This document shows positions 24,711-32,826 of a stretch of 64,000 nucleotides of DNA, piece by piece. The DNA comes from Streptomyces althioticus. GTDB taxonomy: Bacteria; Actinomycetota; Actinomycetes; Streptomycetales; Streptomycetaceae. A program made the position numbers and the translations under genes. The notes under the pieces were generated by a model, which ran no database searches, was not told the origin of the DNA, and saw only the letters and a program-made list of their open reading frames with translations. Position 1 is the first letter of the stretch. The number at the start of each line of letters is the position of its first letter. Where the stretch lies: assembly GCA_014649355.1 (NCBI GenBank), contig BMSW01000002.1:124001-188000 (forward strand), written 5' to 3'.

Positions 24711-25864
24711 TGCGCGGCGGTTCCGCACTCCCCGTCGTCATCGTCGCCGGGCTCCACTCCGAGGCGCGCCGCAAGGTCGTGGAGCACCTCCTGCACCTGG
24801 TGCCCCACAGCGTCGCCCTCCATCACGACCTGTCCACGGCGGCCGACGGCACCGTTCTGCGTCAAGTGCGCGATGCTTCGGGTGAGTTGTCCCGAGAAGA
24901 GGCCCCGTTGGTCAACGACTGCGCGTGCTGCGCGCTGCGCGAGGACCTGGTCCCCGAGTTGGAACGGCTCGCCGACGCCGGCCTCACCCGGCTCGCCGTC
25001 GTCGAACTGTGGGACTCCGTCGAACCCAAGGGAATGGCCGAGGTCGTCGTCCAGCACAGTGCCGACGCGGTCCGGCTCACCAACGTGATCACGGCGGTCG
25101 ATCCCTCTCTCGTCCTCCCCTGCCTCGGCAACGGCGACGACCTGGCCGAGGCGGGCCTCGCTGCCGCGGCCGGCGACCAGCGCACGGTCGGCGACACCTG
25201 GGCCAGGCAACTGGAGTACTCCCCCGTCCTCGCCGTCGTGGAGAGCGAGGACGCCGACGACGAGGACCGGGCTCTCCTCACCCAACTCCACCCCACCGCC
25301 CGTCAGGTGAGCGCCGACTCGCCGGAGCTCGCACGGCTGGCCTTCGCCGGTTTCGACGTGGAGGCGGCCGCCGCAGCCCAGCACCCTGCCTGCGCCCTGC
25401 TCCCCCAGGAAGCCGACGAGGCAGGCGTCACCACCCTCGTCTGGCGTCGGCACCGCCCGTTCCACCCCGAACGCCTCTACCAGGCGTTGGAGGACCTCTG
25501 CTGCGCCGCAGTCCGCAGCCGCGGCCGGTTCTGGCTCGCCGACCACCCGGACACCCTGCTCGCCTGGGACGCCGCCGGCGGAGCGCTGTGCGTGGAGAGC
25601 GCCGGCCCGTGGCTCGCCTCCCTGCCGGACGCCGCCTGGGAGATGGTTCCGCCCGTGCGCCGAGCGGCCGCCGCGCTGGACTGGCACCCCGAGCACGGGG
25701 ACCGCTGCCAGCACCTCGTCTTCACCTCACCCGGCCTGGACCGCGACGGGCTCGCGCGGGTGCTGGAGTCCTGCCTGCTCACCGACGCCGAGTACGCGGC
25801 AGGGCCCGAAGCATGGAAACGACTCCCGGCCGCATTCGACTCCCTCCTCGACCCCGTTACGTAG
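24710..25864 (+). CDS. COG0523/CobW-like protein lacking the GTP-binding P-loop
   Basis: 384 residues. The overall pattern matches COG0523 GTPases: a first strand VVIVAGLHSEARRKVV where the P-loop should be, the metal motif CxCC in NDCACCALREDL, and a CobW C-terminal domain (TTLVWRRHRPFHPERLYQAL, RFWLADHPDTLLAWDAAGG). But GxxGxGKT is replaced by GLHSEARR and no NKxD is visible, so GTP binding is probably lost while the cysteine motif is kept. It is coupled to rpmE (TGATG) and followed by rpsR, all under the rpmG Zur site. It may be a zinc carrier or a partner of the intact GTPase at 21573. Confidence 0.78.
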   Translation: MRGGSALPVVIVAGLHSEARRKVVEHLLHLVPHSVALHHDLSTAADGTVLRQVRDASGELSREEAPLVNDCACCALREDLVPELERLADAGLTRLAVVELWDSVEPKGMAEVVVQHSADAVRLTNVITAVDPSLVLPCLGNGDDLAEAGLAAAAGDQRTVGDTWARQLEYSPVLAVVESEDADDEDRALLTQLHPTARQVSADSPELARLAFAGFDVEAAAAAQHPACALLPQEADEAGVTTLVWRRHRPFHPERLYQALEDLCCAAVRSRGRFWLADHPDTLLAWDAAGGALCVESAGPWLASLPDAAWEMVPPVRRAAAALDWHPEHGDRCQHLVFTSPGLDRDGLARVLESCLLTDAEYAAGPEAWKRLPAAFDSLLDPVT

Positions 25865-25900
25865 AACCGGCCCCATACGCCCCGACACAGAAGGAGCACC

Positions 25901-26137
25901 ATGGCCTCCCGCCAAGGTCCCCGTAAGCCGCTGAAGTCCCGTCCCAATCCGCTGGACGCGGCCGGGATCACCTACATCGACTACAAGGACACCGATCTGC
26001 TGCGGAAGTTCATCTCCGACCGCGGCAAGATCCGCAGCCGCCGCGTCACCCGCATCACGGCCCAGCAGCAACGACAGATCGCCACGGCGGTCAAGAACGC
26101 CCGTGAGATGGCGCTCCTTCCGTACTCGAGCCGGTGA
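25901..26137 (+). CDS. rpsR: Zinc-independent ribosomal protein bS18 paralogue
   Basis: 78 residues with the S18 core ([40 protein letters not shown]). It has no cysteines, unlike zinc-type S18. The ribosome-binding site AAGGAG lies six bases before the ATG. It is the last gene of the rpmG operon and is followed by a hairpin. Confidence 0.93.
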   Translation: MASRQGPRKPLKSRPNPLDAAGITYIDYKDTDLLRKFISDRGKIRSRRVTRITAQQQRQIATAVKNAREMALLPYSSR

Positions 26138-26188
26138 GGAGCGACCGCTCACCCCCTGTGCAAGCGCCTGCACGAAATACGAAAGTAC

Positions 26189-26220
26189 GGAATGCCCCCC
26201 TAGGAGCAGGGGTGCATTCC
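26189..26220. terminator. Hairpin terminator between rpsR and the His-rich gene
   Basis: A 13-bp stem with one mismatch (GGAATGCCCCCCT with AGGGGTGCATTCC) and a 6-nt loop lies between the convergent genes. Confidence 0.8.
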
Positions 26221-26249
26221 GCATTTCTGGGAGGGGCGCGCCGAAACAG

Positions 26250-26609
26250 TCAGTGGTCGTCCCAGTGGCCCTCGTCAGCCGCATGGCGGTGACCGTCGTG
26301 CACGTAGTCCATGTGGTCACCGTGGGGCACCGCCACGTGCCCACAGCCCTCGCCGTGCGCGTGGGTGTGCTCGGCGTGCTCACGGTGCTCGCCCACCTCG
26401 CACTCATCCGCGTGGCCGTCGTGCTCACGGTGCAGATGCCCATCGTGCACGTAATCGACGTGATCACCGTGAGGGACGGCCACGTGGCCGCAGCCCTCGC
26501 CGTGCGCATGGTCGTGCCCTGAATGCGGGTGATGTTGCAGGGATGTCGCCACTTCACTCATCTCCATGAATTCGGACCACCGCCCATTCGCGACGGCGGC
26601 TTCCAGCAT
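26250..26609 (-). CDS. His-rich metal-binding protein with two near-identical repeats
   Basis: 119 residues from the ATG at 26609, which has an AGGA ribosome-binding site; shorter starts at 26567 or 26561 (SEVATSLQHH) are possible and common for this protein type. About a third of the chain is His. Two copies of a block beginning HAHGEGCGHVAVPHGDH and ending DYVHDGH are separated by HLHREHDGHADECEVGEHRE. Similar small proteins in actinobacteria are linked with zinc handling. It has no signal peptide, so it is probably cytosolic zinc or nickel storage or transfer. It sits beside the Zur-type ribosomal operon, but I see no convincing Zur box of its own. Confidence 0.75.
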   Translation of the reverse strand: MLEAAVANGRWSEFMEMSEVATSLQHHPHSGHDHAHGEGCGHVAVPHGDHVDYVHDGHLHREHDGHADECEVGEHREHAEHTHAHGEGCGHVAVPHGDHMDYVHDGHRHAADEGHWDDH

Positions 26610-27120
26610 TTTTCCTGCTTTCTACCCTCGCGGACGACGCTGCCATGGAGTACACACATCGGCAAACAGGTTGATTTCGATGCTGTACCGGAGCATTCGT
26701 TCCACGGTCAGGGTGTGCACAGTCGGCTTCGAGGACTACTGCATGGCGCACCTCAGATGCAGGGCAAGGCTTCAGAGCTTCTCGCAGGTTCGAGGCTGAC
26801 CTGGACGGTATGCGGAGGCGGCTCCGGCGCCACACCCGTGTCTCGCTGCACTGCTCCGGCCGGGCGCCGCGTGGTAGCCGCCCGCGACTTCCTGTGGGCG
26901 GTGCGTTCGGGTGATGGTGTGGTGCGGCCGAGTGGTGTGAGCACCAGGGATCACGCATTGGTGCGAGGCAGGCTCACATGTCGTACGCCTCGTCGCGCGG
27001 ACGGTCGTATATGTCGTCCTCGGTGGATCCGCACTCGTCACCGTCGTCACGGTCGCCGGTCTCCTCGGCCCCGCACTCGCGCTCGACCTCTACACTCCGC
27101 CCGTCGCTGCCTGGTGGACG
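26610..27120. other. Intergenic region between His-rich gene and permease
   Basis: This region must hold the leftward promoter of the His-rich gene. Its right part (26941-27120) is open in the permease frame and encodes a plausible membrane start (VVYVVLGGSALVTVVTVAGL), but contains no ATG, GTG or TTG in that frame, so the true permease start may have been lost or lies across a frameshift. Confidence 0.5.
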
Positions 27121-27960
27121 GTGTTCACCGCCGTCGTCGTCCAGGGCATCCCGTTCCTCCTGCTCGGCGCGCTGGTCTCAGCGGCCATCGGTGCCTTCGT
27201 GCCCGAGCGCGTCTTCACCCGGCTGTTGCCGCGCAGCCAAGCCCTCGCCGTACCCGTCGCGGGCGCCGCGGGTGTGGTGCTGCCCGGATGCGAGTGTGCG
27301 TCGGTGCCGGTGGCCGGCAGCTTGATGCGGCGCGGCGTCGCCCCGGCCGCAGCACTCGCGTTCCTGCTCTCCGCCCCCGCCGTCGTCCCCGTCGTTCTCG
27401 TCGCCACCTCCCTGGCGTTCCCCGGCCAGCCGCAGATGGTGGTGGCCCGGTTCGCCACCTCGCTCGGTACCGCCGTCGCGATGGGCTGGCTGTGGGCGCG
27501 CTTCGGCCGCAGTGGGTGGCTACGGCTGCCAAAAGCGCCGTCGGCCGGACCGGGGACTTCCCGCGCGGGATCGTTCATGGCGGGGATCCAGCACGACTTC
27601 CTGCACGCCGGGGGTTTCCTGGTGCTGGGTTCGGCGGCAGCGGCCACCTTCAACATCACGGTGCCGCGGTCCCTGCTGGACGTCTTCACGGTGTCCGTCT
27701 GGGTCTCGGTGCTCCTGCTGGCCGTCCTCGCCGTCGTGCTGTGCGTGTGCAGCGAGGCGGACGCGTTCGTGGCGGCGTCGCTGAGCCAGTTCGGGCCTGT
27801 CGCGCAACTGGCGTTCATGGTGGTCGGCCCGATGGTCGACCTCAAGCTGTTCGCGCTGCAGGCGGGCACCTTCGGGCGTTCGTTCGCCGTCCGGTTCTCG
27901 TCCGCGACCTGGGTGGTCGCCGTGGTCAGCAGTGTCCTCGTGGGGTGGTGGGTGCTGTGA
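27121..27960 (+). CDS. DUF318/ArsP_1-family (YraQ/YcgR-like) permease
   Basis: 279 residues from the GTG at 27121, with about eight transmembrane helices in two halves. The family hallmark GCECASVPVAGSLMRRG (paired Cys and a basic end) follows helix 2, and a second motif CVCSEADAFVAASL marks the repeat half. Members paired with TIGR03943 proteins are proposed metal or zinc-related transporters. Coding character continues upstream to about 26941 without a start codon, so the natural N-terminus may be lost. The stop overlaps the TIGR03943 start (GTGA). Confidence 0.72.
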   Translation: MFTAVVVQGIPFLLLGALVSAAIGAFVPERVFTRLLPRSQALAVPVAGAAGVVLPGCECASVPVAGSLMRRGVAPAAALAFLLSAPAVVPVVLVATSLAFPGQPQMVVARFATSLGTAVAMGWLWARFGRSGWLRLPKAPSAGPGTSRAGSFMAGIQHDFLHAGGFLVLGSAAAATFNITVPRSLLDVFTVSVWVSVLLLAVLAVVLCVCSEADAFVAASLSQFGPVAQLAFMVVGPMVDLKLFALQAGTFGRSFAVRFSSATWVVAVVSSVLVGWWVL

Positions 27961-28714
27961 GGCGGTATGGCCCCGCCGTCCTGCTGATGCTGGTCGGTGC
28001 TGCGGTCCTGCGGATCGCCCTGTTCAGCGACCTGTACCTGCGGCACGTGCAGGGCGGCCTGCGGCCCTACCTGGTGGCCTCCGGCGCGCTGCTGGGGCTG
28101 CTCGGTCTGGTGCGTGCGGCGCTGACCGCGCGAGCGGCACGGTGCGGCACCGACGCCGCCGACCACGGCGCGCACCTGGTCGCGGAGGGGCACGACCACC
28201 TCCACTCCCACGAGGGCAGCCCTCGGGTGGCGTGGCTGCTCGTGCTGCCCGCCGCCGCGCTGCTCCTCTTCCCGCCACCCGCACTCGGTTCGTACAGCGC
28301 GGCCCGCGACGAGGCGAGACGGGCCGCGGAGAGCGTCGGCACCTTCCCCGCTCTGCCCGCGGGGGACCCGGTGGATCTGAGTGTGAGCCAGTTCGGTTCC
28401 CGGGCCGTCTACGACAGCGGGTACTCGCTCAGGGGCCGCACGGTCCGGCTGACCGGGTTCGTCACGTCACACCCGGGGACGGCGGTGCCTGGTACGTGAC
28501 CCGGCTGCGGGTGGCGTGCTGCGCGGCCGACGCCACGACGAGCAAGGTGGAGATCCGCGGGCCGGACGCCCCGGAGACCGACACATGGGTGACGGTGACG
28601 GGCACGTGGCGTCCTCGTGGCGAACTGGGTTATCCCTCGGCCTGGCCACCGGTGCTGCACGCCACGACCGTCGTACGGATCGCGGAGCCGTCGGACCCGT
28701 ACGAAGAGCGCTGA
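27957..28714 (+). pseudogene. TIGR03943-family (DUF1980, YcgQ-like) membrane protein with a frameshift
   Basis: The first frame (GTG 27957 to TGA 28499) gives two N-terminal helices, a His-rich loop (HLVAEGHDHLHSHEGS), a third helix and the start of the soluble domain ending RLTGFVTSHPG. The rest of the domain (GGAWYVTRLRVACCAADATT to the stop at 28712) lies in another frame. Adding a single base in the CCCGGGG run near 28473-28480 would restore one protein of about 252 residues. This is either a real mutation or a sequencing error. It is coupled to the permease gene, its usual partner. Confidence 0.78.
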
Positions 28715-28767
28715 CAGGGTCAGCGGACGGCGCACTCGGGATCGCGCGCCCTGGCAAGCTAGCGGGT

Positions 28768-29328
28768 ATGACAGCGCCTGAGGTGGTACCAACTCCCGTG
28801 ATCGCACAACTCAGCCGGCCGCAGGAAGCCACCGCCGCCGTCCGGCGGGACCTCAGCGCTTGCTGGACGGCGGTCGTCAACGCCGGAGGGGCCGTCGTCC
28901 CCATGGACTGCCCGCTCCCGCCGGTGACCGAGGCGGCGCTCCGGCCGGCGGTCGGGAGGATCACCCGTGGACTGTCCCCTGAGCACAGCAGGCTCCTCCT
29001 GGCGACCATGGACGGCGCGCTCGCTGGCTGGCTGCTGCTCCGCCGCGAGCCGCATCCTCTCGTGGCGCACTGCGGCGTGGTGAACCACGTCCAGACACAG
29101 GTGCACTTCCGTGGCATGGGTATCGGCATCGCACTGATGCGGCACGCCCGGCGCGTGGGGCGTGACGAGATGGGACTGGAGCGGCTGCAGCTCGCCGTAC
29201 GGTCCGGTCTGGGGCTGGAGGAGTTCTACCGCAAGGCGGGCTGGACGGAGGTCGGCAGGTGGCCGGGCGCGCTGCGGGTGGCGCCCGGTGACGACCGGGA
29301 CGAGATCCTGATGAGTCTGGCTCTGTGA
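28768..29328 (+). CDS. GNAT-family N-acetyltransferase
   Basis: 186 residues. The acetyl-CoA loop (VHFRGMGIGIALMRHARRVG) and the following strand/helix (LERLQLAVRSGLGLEEFYRKAGWTEVGR) are diagnostic of the GNAT fold. The substrate is unknown. The ATG at 28768 lacks a strong ribosome-binding site, but the upstream frame has no homology. It is convergent with the methyltransferase. Whether it belongs to the zinc group is unclear. Confidence 0.8.
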   Translation: MTAPEVVPTPVIAQLSRPQEATAAVRRDLSACWTAVVNAGGAVVPMDCPLPPVTEAALRPAVGRITRGLSPEHSRLLLATMDGALAGWLLLRREPHPLVAHCGVVNHVQTQVHFRGMGIGIALMRHARRVGRDEMGLERLQLAVRSGLGLEEFYRKAGWTEVGRWPGALRVAPGDDRDEILMSLAL

Positions 29329-29387
29329 CATGCCTTGGCCCACCCGTTCTCCGCAACGGTCCCGAGCGGCTTCCTCCGCTGCCGGCC

Positions 29388-30188
29388 TCAGGTCCTGACG
29401 GGAGCGGGAAGTCCGCCCGTTTCGCCCATGATCGCCACCAGGACGGTGCTGTCGCCGAACTGCCAGACCGGCGCCACGTGGGCGAAGCCGGCCCGGCGCA
29501 GCAGTTCGGCGTGGCGGCTCACCGTGACCTGCCCGTCGCCCCCGCACCCGGCCCGGGTCGCCTGGCGCCGACTGCGTTCGTCGAGCAGATCGGCCAGTTC
29601 GGGGTCCCGGGCCGCGGCGTCCCACCAGGACCGCCAGTCCTCCGGTGCGCGGCCGCCCGTGCGCTCGGCCCTGCGCCGGCCCAGGTGGGCGGTGAGGTCC
29701 GCGCACGGTGTCGCATCCGGCGTGAAGTGGTCTCCGTTCACGAGGACCCCGCCGGGGCGGAGCAGGGACGCGACGGAGCGGTACGTGCGCAGCAGCGCCG
29801 GCTCGGGCAGGTAGTGCAGCGCGGTCGTCGAGAGGGCGGCGTCCAGGGGGCGTCGCAGTCCGAGGGCCCCCGTCCAGCCCTCCTCACCGATGACCGTGTC
29901 GACGTAGCGGGCGGCGTCGGCGTGGTGGGTGCGCCCCAGCTCCAGCAGCAGGGGGTCCATGTCGGCGGCGACGATCTCCGCGTGCGGGAAACGGGCGGCC
30001 AGCCTGGCGGCAAGGGAGCCGGGCCCGCATCCCAGGTCGAGCAGGAGGGGGCGGGCACAGCCGGCGGTGACGTGCTCGACGACATCCGCGATCACGGTGA
30101 ACCGCTCCTCGCGGTCCACCGCATACCGCTCCTGCTGCCGTTCCCAGCGCTCCACCCATGCCCTGGCCGTTCCCATGCTCACGCCCAT
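29388..30188 (-). CDS. Class I SAM-dependent methyltransferase
   Basis: 266 residues. Motif I LLLDLGCGPGSLAARLAARF, the acidic loop ending strand 2 (IVAADMDPLLLELGR), a motif like ALSTTALHYLPEP and post-motif LLRPGGVLVNGDHF define a small-molecule methyltransferase. The start was chosen for GGAGG eight bases before the ATG at 30188; earlier ATGs lack one. It follows the desulfurase-like gene on the same strand after an 80-bp gap that contains a Zur-like box, so it may be the last member of the peptide cluster with its own zinc control. The substrate is unknown. Confidence 0.8.
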   Translation of the reverse strand: MGVSMGTARAWVERWERQQERYAVDREERFTVIADVVEHVTAGCARPLLLDLGCGPGSLAARLAARFPHAEIVAADMDPLLLELGRTHHADAARYVDTVIGEEGWTGALGLRRPLDAALSTTALHYLPEPALLRTYRSVASLLRPGGVLVNGDHFTPDATPCADLTAHLGRRRAERTGGRAPEDWRSWWDAAARDPELADLLDERSRRQATRAGCGGDGQVTVSRHAELLRRAGFAHVAPVWQFGDSTVLVAIMGETGGLPAPVRT

Positions 30189-30245
30189 CGCTCGCGCCTC
30201 CTCGTCCGTCTCTCGTCCATCCGTGGGCACAGACGAATCTACAGG

Positions 30246-30260
30246 TGGAAACGGTTATCA
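30246..30260. promoter_or_regulatory. Zur-like box upstream of the methyltransferase gene
   Basis: TGGAAACGGTTATCA matches 11 of 15 positions of the Zur consensus. It lies 58 bp before the methyltransferase start and just after the stop of the preceding gene, which would let zinc control this gene separately. Confidence 0.55.
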
Positions 30261-30268
30261 GTTGCCAT

Positions 30269-31492
30269 TCACGTCAACGACGCCAGGACGGACAGCAGAC
30301 GGTCGATCTCCTCGGCCGTGTTGTAGGCGTGCAGGCTCACCCGTACGGATCCGTCCCGCTCGTCGGTGCCGGCCTGGCAGAGGCTGTCGGCGCGCACCAT
30401 GAATCCGTGGCTGAAGAGGATGAACCCGAGGTCGTCGGACGGGATGTCGCGGTGGCGGAAGGTGACGATGCCGTGGCGACGCTGGGCCGCGGGCAGGGGG
30501 GAGTCGGCGGCCAGGCTCACCGGGCAGCCGAGCACGTCGTAGGGGCCGATGTGTCCGAGCCGGTCCGTCAGCCGTGTGGTGAGTGTGGTCGTCCAGCGCG
30601 CGATCCGCTCGACGCCGGCCGCGTCGAGCCAGTCGAGCGCGGCCTGCAGCGACACGATGCCCACCGTGTTGGGGGTGCCCTGCCAGCCGCCCGGCCGGAA
30701 CACGGGCCCCCGCGCGTTGCGCGCCCACACCGCGCCTGATCCGGGCAAGGCCATCGCCTTGTGCCCGGAGAAGACCACGAAATCCACGTCCAGCGACGGA
30801 TCGTCGAGGTGGACGGGCAGGTGACCGACGCTCTGTGCCGCGTCCAGGCAGATCGGCACGTCCGGACCGACCGCTTCGCGGATGCGGTGCACGTTCATGT
30901 CGCCGCCGTAGACGTGGTGGACATGGGTGGCGGCCACGAAGCGGGTCCGCGGGCCGACGGCCTCGGCCAGGGCCCGGTGGTCGTAGTCGCCGGAGACCGC
31001 CTGGTACGGCAGCGCCTGCACGCGGACCTCGACACCGCGCTCGGCCAGCAGCCGGCGGGCCTCGAGCCAGGGGTCGAGATTGGCCCGGTGGTCGGCGTAC
31101 GGCACGAGGATCTCGTCCCCGTCCCTGAGATACGGCACGAGCCAGTCACGGGCGACCGTACGCAGACCCTCCGTGGTGCCGCTCGTGAAGTGGACGGCGG
31201 AGCCGCCCGGTTCGGGGTCGTGGAGGAACTCCTTGACCCGTTCTCGCGCCGTTTCCACGAGGTCCGTGGTCCGGTTGGCCCACGGGTAGGTGCCGCGGCC
31301 GGCGTTGGCATTCGAGGTCGTGAGGTAGGTCTGGACGGCCTCCAGTACGGCACGTGGCTTCTGCGACGTGGCCGCGCTGTCGAGATACGCCAACTCCGGA
31401 TGCCCGGTGACGATGGGAAACTCTTCTCGCAACTGCCGCTGCCAGAGTGGGTTCTCGGGTTCCACCGCGGGAAGCGGGTGCGCCGCGCTCAC
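30269..31492 (-). CDS. Class V PLP enzyme, SufS/NifS-like cysteine desulfurase or related
   Basis: 407 residues. The PLP lysine is in FVVFSGHKAMALPGSG, cofactor contacts are in STSAATSQKP-like and TSGTTEGLRTVARDW segments, and a Cys lies near the C-terminus (VRADSLCQAG) where SufS carries its reactive cysteine. It could release sulfur from cysteine or act as a lyase on a related amino acid. The GTG start overlaps the upstream CysK-rhodanese stop (GTGA), so sulfur handling is probably shared. It is the end of the long RiPP-cluster operon. Confidence 0.75.
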   Translation of the reverse strand: MSAAHPLPAVEPENPLWQRQLREEFPIVTGHPELAYLDSAATSQKPRAVLEAVQTYLTTSNANAGRGTYPWANRTTDLVETARERVKEFLHDPEPGGSAVHFTSGTTEGLRTVARDWLVPYLRDGDEILVPYADHRANLDPWLEARRLLAERGVEVRVQALPYQAVSGDYDHRALAEAVGPRTRFVAATHVHHVYGGDMNVHRIREAVGPDVPICLDAAQSVGHLPVHLDDPSLDVDFVVFSGHKAMALPGSGAVWARNARGPVFRPGGWQGTPNTVGIVSLQAALDWLDAAGVERIARWTTTLTTRLTDRLGHIGPYDVLGCPVSLAADSPLPAAQRRHGIVTFRHRDIPSDDLGFILFSHGFMVRADSLCQAGTDERDGSVRVSLHAYNTAEEIDRLLSVLASLT

Positions 31493-32826
31493 TCGCGCAC
31501 CAGCGGTGCGCCCGCGTCCCGCCAGGCGACGATCCCGCCGGCCAGGCTGCGGACGTCCGGGTGGCCCATCCGGGTCAGCGCGGCGGCGAACCGCAGTGAC
31601 TTCTCGCCCACGGGACAGGCCAGCAGCACGGGAGTGCGCTTGCTGAAGGGGAGCCCCCCGCGCAACAGGTCCTCGAACACCTCGTCGACGATGTTGACCG
31701 AGCCCTCGATGTGCAGGGCGGCATAGGCGTGTGGACTGCGCAGGTCGACGACGAGTGGCCGGGGGTCACCCTCGGCGCACCAGCGACGGGCCTCGTGCAC
31801 GTCGATGACACGGCCCTCCGCACGGGCCTCGGCGTCGGTGACGGCCACCGCGGAGCGCCCGCGGTCCGTCCGGCCCAGGAGTTCGGGGCGTCGCTGACGC
31901 ACATAGCTGAGGTAGCTCTCGGCCCGGTCGCACACGATGAACACCGCCGTCCGGCGCTGCCCCGTCCCCTCCAGCTCGGCGTCCGCGTACCGCAGCTGCC
32001 GCACCGCCCCCTCGTAGGCGGCGCCGCCCGTCGGTCCGCTCAGCAGTCCGCAGCGGCGGATCAGGGTGATCATCCCGTCGATGGCCTCGTCGGAGGTGAC
32101 CGACTCGATGGTGTCGTACGTCGCCGGGTCGAACAGGCCCACCTCGTGGACCTCGTCCATGGTGCGGATGCCCGGTATGAAGTCCGACTTGTGAGCGACC
32201 AGGCCGAGCACCCGTACGCGCGGATCGTGCTCGCGCAGGACCTTGGCGACACCGGTCGACGAACCGGCCGTGCCCACGCAGGCGATGAACCAGTCCGGCA
32301 CCCGGCCGTCCAGGTCCTTCACTATCTCGGGGCCGGTACCCTCCGCGTGGGCCTCGACGTTGCGCGGGTTGAAGTACTGGTCGGTGTGCAGGTATGTACT
32401 CCCCGGGTCGGACAGCGCCCGGTGGAAGTGCGTCAGCGGGTCGTCCGTGTCGGTCGGGTCGAGGCACTCGCTGCGCCCGGGAAGCTCCTCGATCTCGGCG
32501 CCGATGAGCAGCAGGAGCTCCTTGATCTCGGGTACGCGCATGCGGTTGGTGACGCTCTTGAATCTCAGTCGGTGCATGCCGGCCAGCAGGGCGAGGGCCT
32601 TGGCCGTGTTGCCGCTGGAGAGTTCGACGACCGTCCCCTCGCCGCCGGTGTCAGCCTCCAGGTGGGGCCGGGCCATGTGCCAGGCGGGCCGGTCCTTGAC
32701 GGACCCGAACGGATTGAGCATCTCCAGCTTGGCGTAGAGGTCGATGTTGCGCAGACCGTGTACGGCGGGATCGATGCGCACCAGAGGCGTGTTGCCTATG
32801 GCCTCGGTGATGCTGTCGTACCTCAT
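31489..32826 (-). CDS. Cysteine-synthase-like PLP enzyme fused to a rhodanese domain
   Basis: 445 residues. Residues 1-310 are fold type II PLP: Lys in NPFGSVKDRPAWHMA, SSGNTAKALALL as the substrate loop, and a Ser/Gly phosphate loop GTAGSSTGVAK. Residues about 335-445 are a rhodanese domain with the active-site loop CPVGEKS. Cysteine/diaminopropionate-synthase-like enzymes (SbnA type) occur in metallophore pathways; the attached rhodanese suggests sulfur transfer instead or as well. It is coupled on both sides by 4-bp overlaps with the decarboxylase and the desulfurase-like gene. The fusion is less common than the separate proteins. Confidence 0.78.
   Translation of the reverse strand: MRYDSITEAIGNTPLVRIDPAVHGLRNIDLYAKLEMLNPFGSVKDRPAWHMARPHLEADTGGEGTVVELSSGNTAKALALLAGMHRLRFKSVTNRMRVPEIKELLLLIGAEIEELPGRSECLDPTDTDDPLTHFHRALSDPGSTYLHTDQYFNPRNVEAHAEGTGPEIVKDLDGRVPDWFIACVGTAGSSTGVAKVLREHDPRVRVLGLVAHKSDFIPGIRTMDEVHEVGLFDPATYDTIESVTSDEAIDGMITLIRRCGLLSGPTGGAAYEGAVRQLRYADAELEGTGQRRTAVFIVCDRAESYLSYVRQRRPELLGRTDRGRSAVAVTDAEARAEGRVIDVHEARRWCAEGDPRPLVVDLRSPHAYAALHIEGSVNIVDEVFEDLLRGGLPFSKRTPVLLACPVGEKSLRFAAALTRMGHPDVRSLAGGIVAWRDAGAPLVRE

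Noticed and set aside
26640..26720. Zur-like site before the His-rich gene
   Set aside because: TTGATTTCGATG in this stretch lacks the TGA...TCA ends; not supported.
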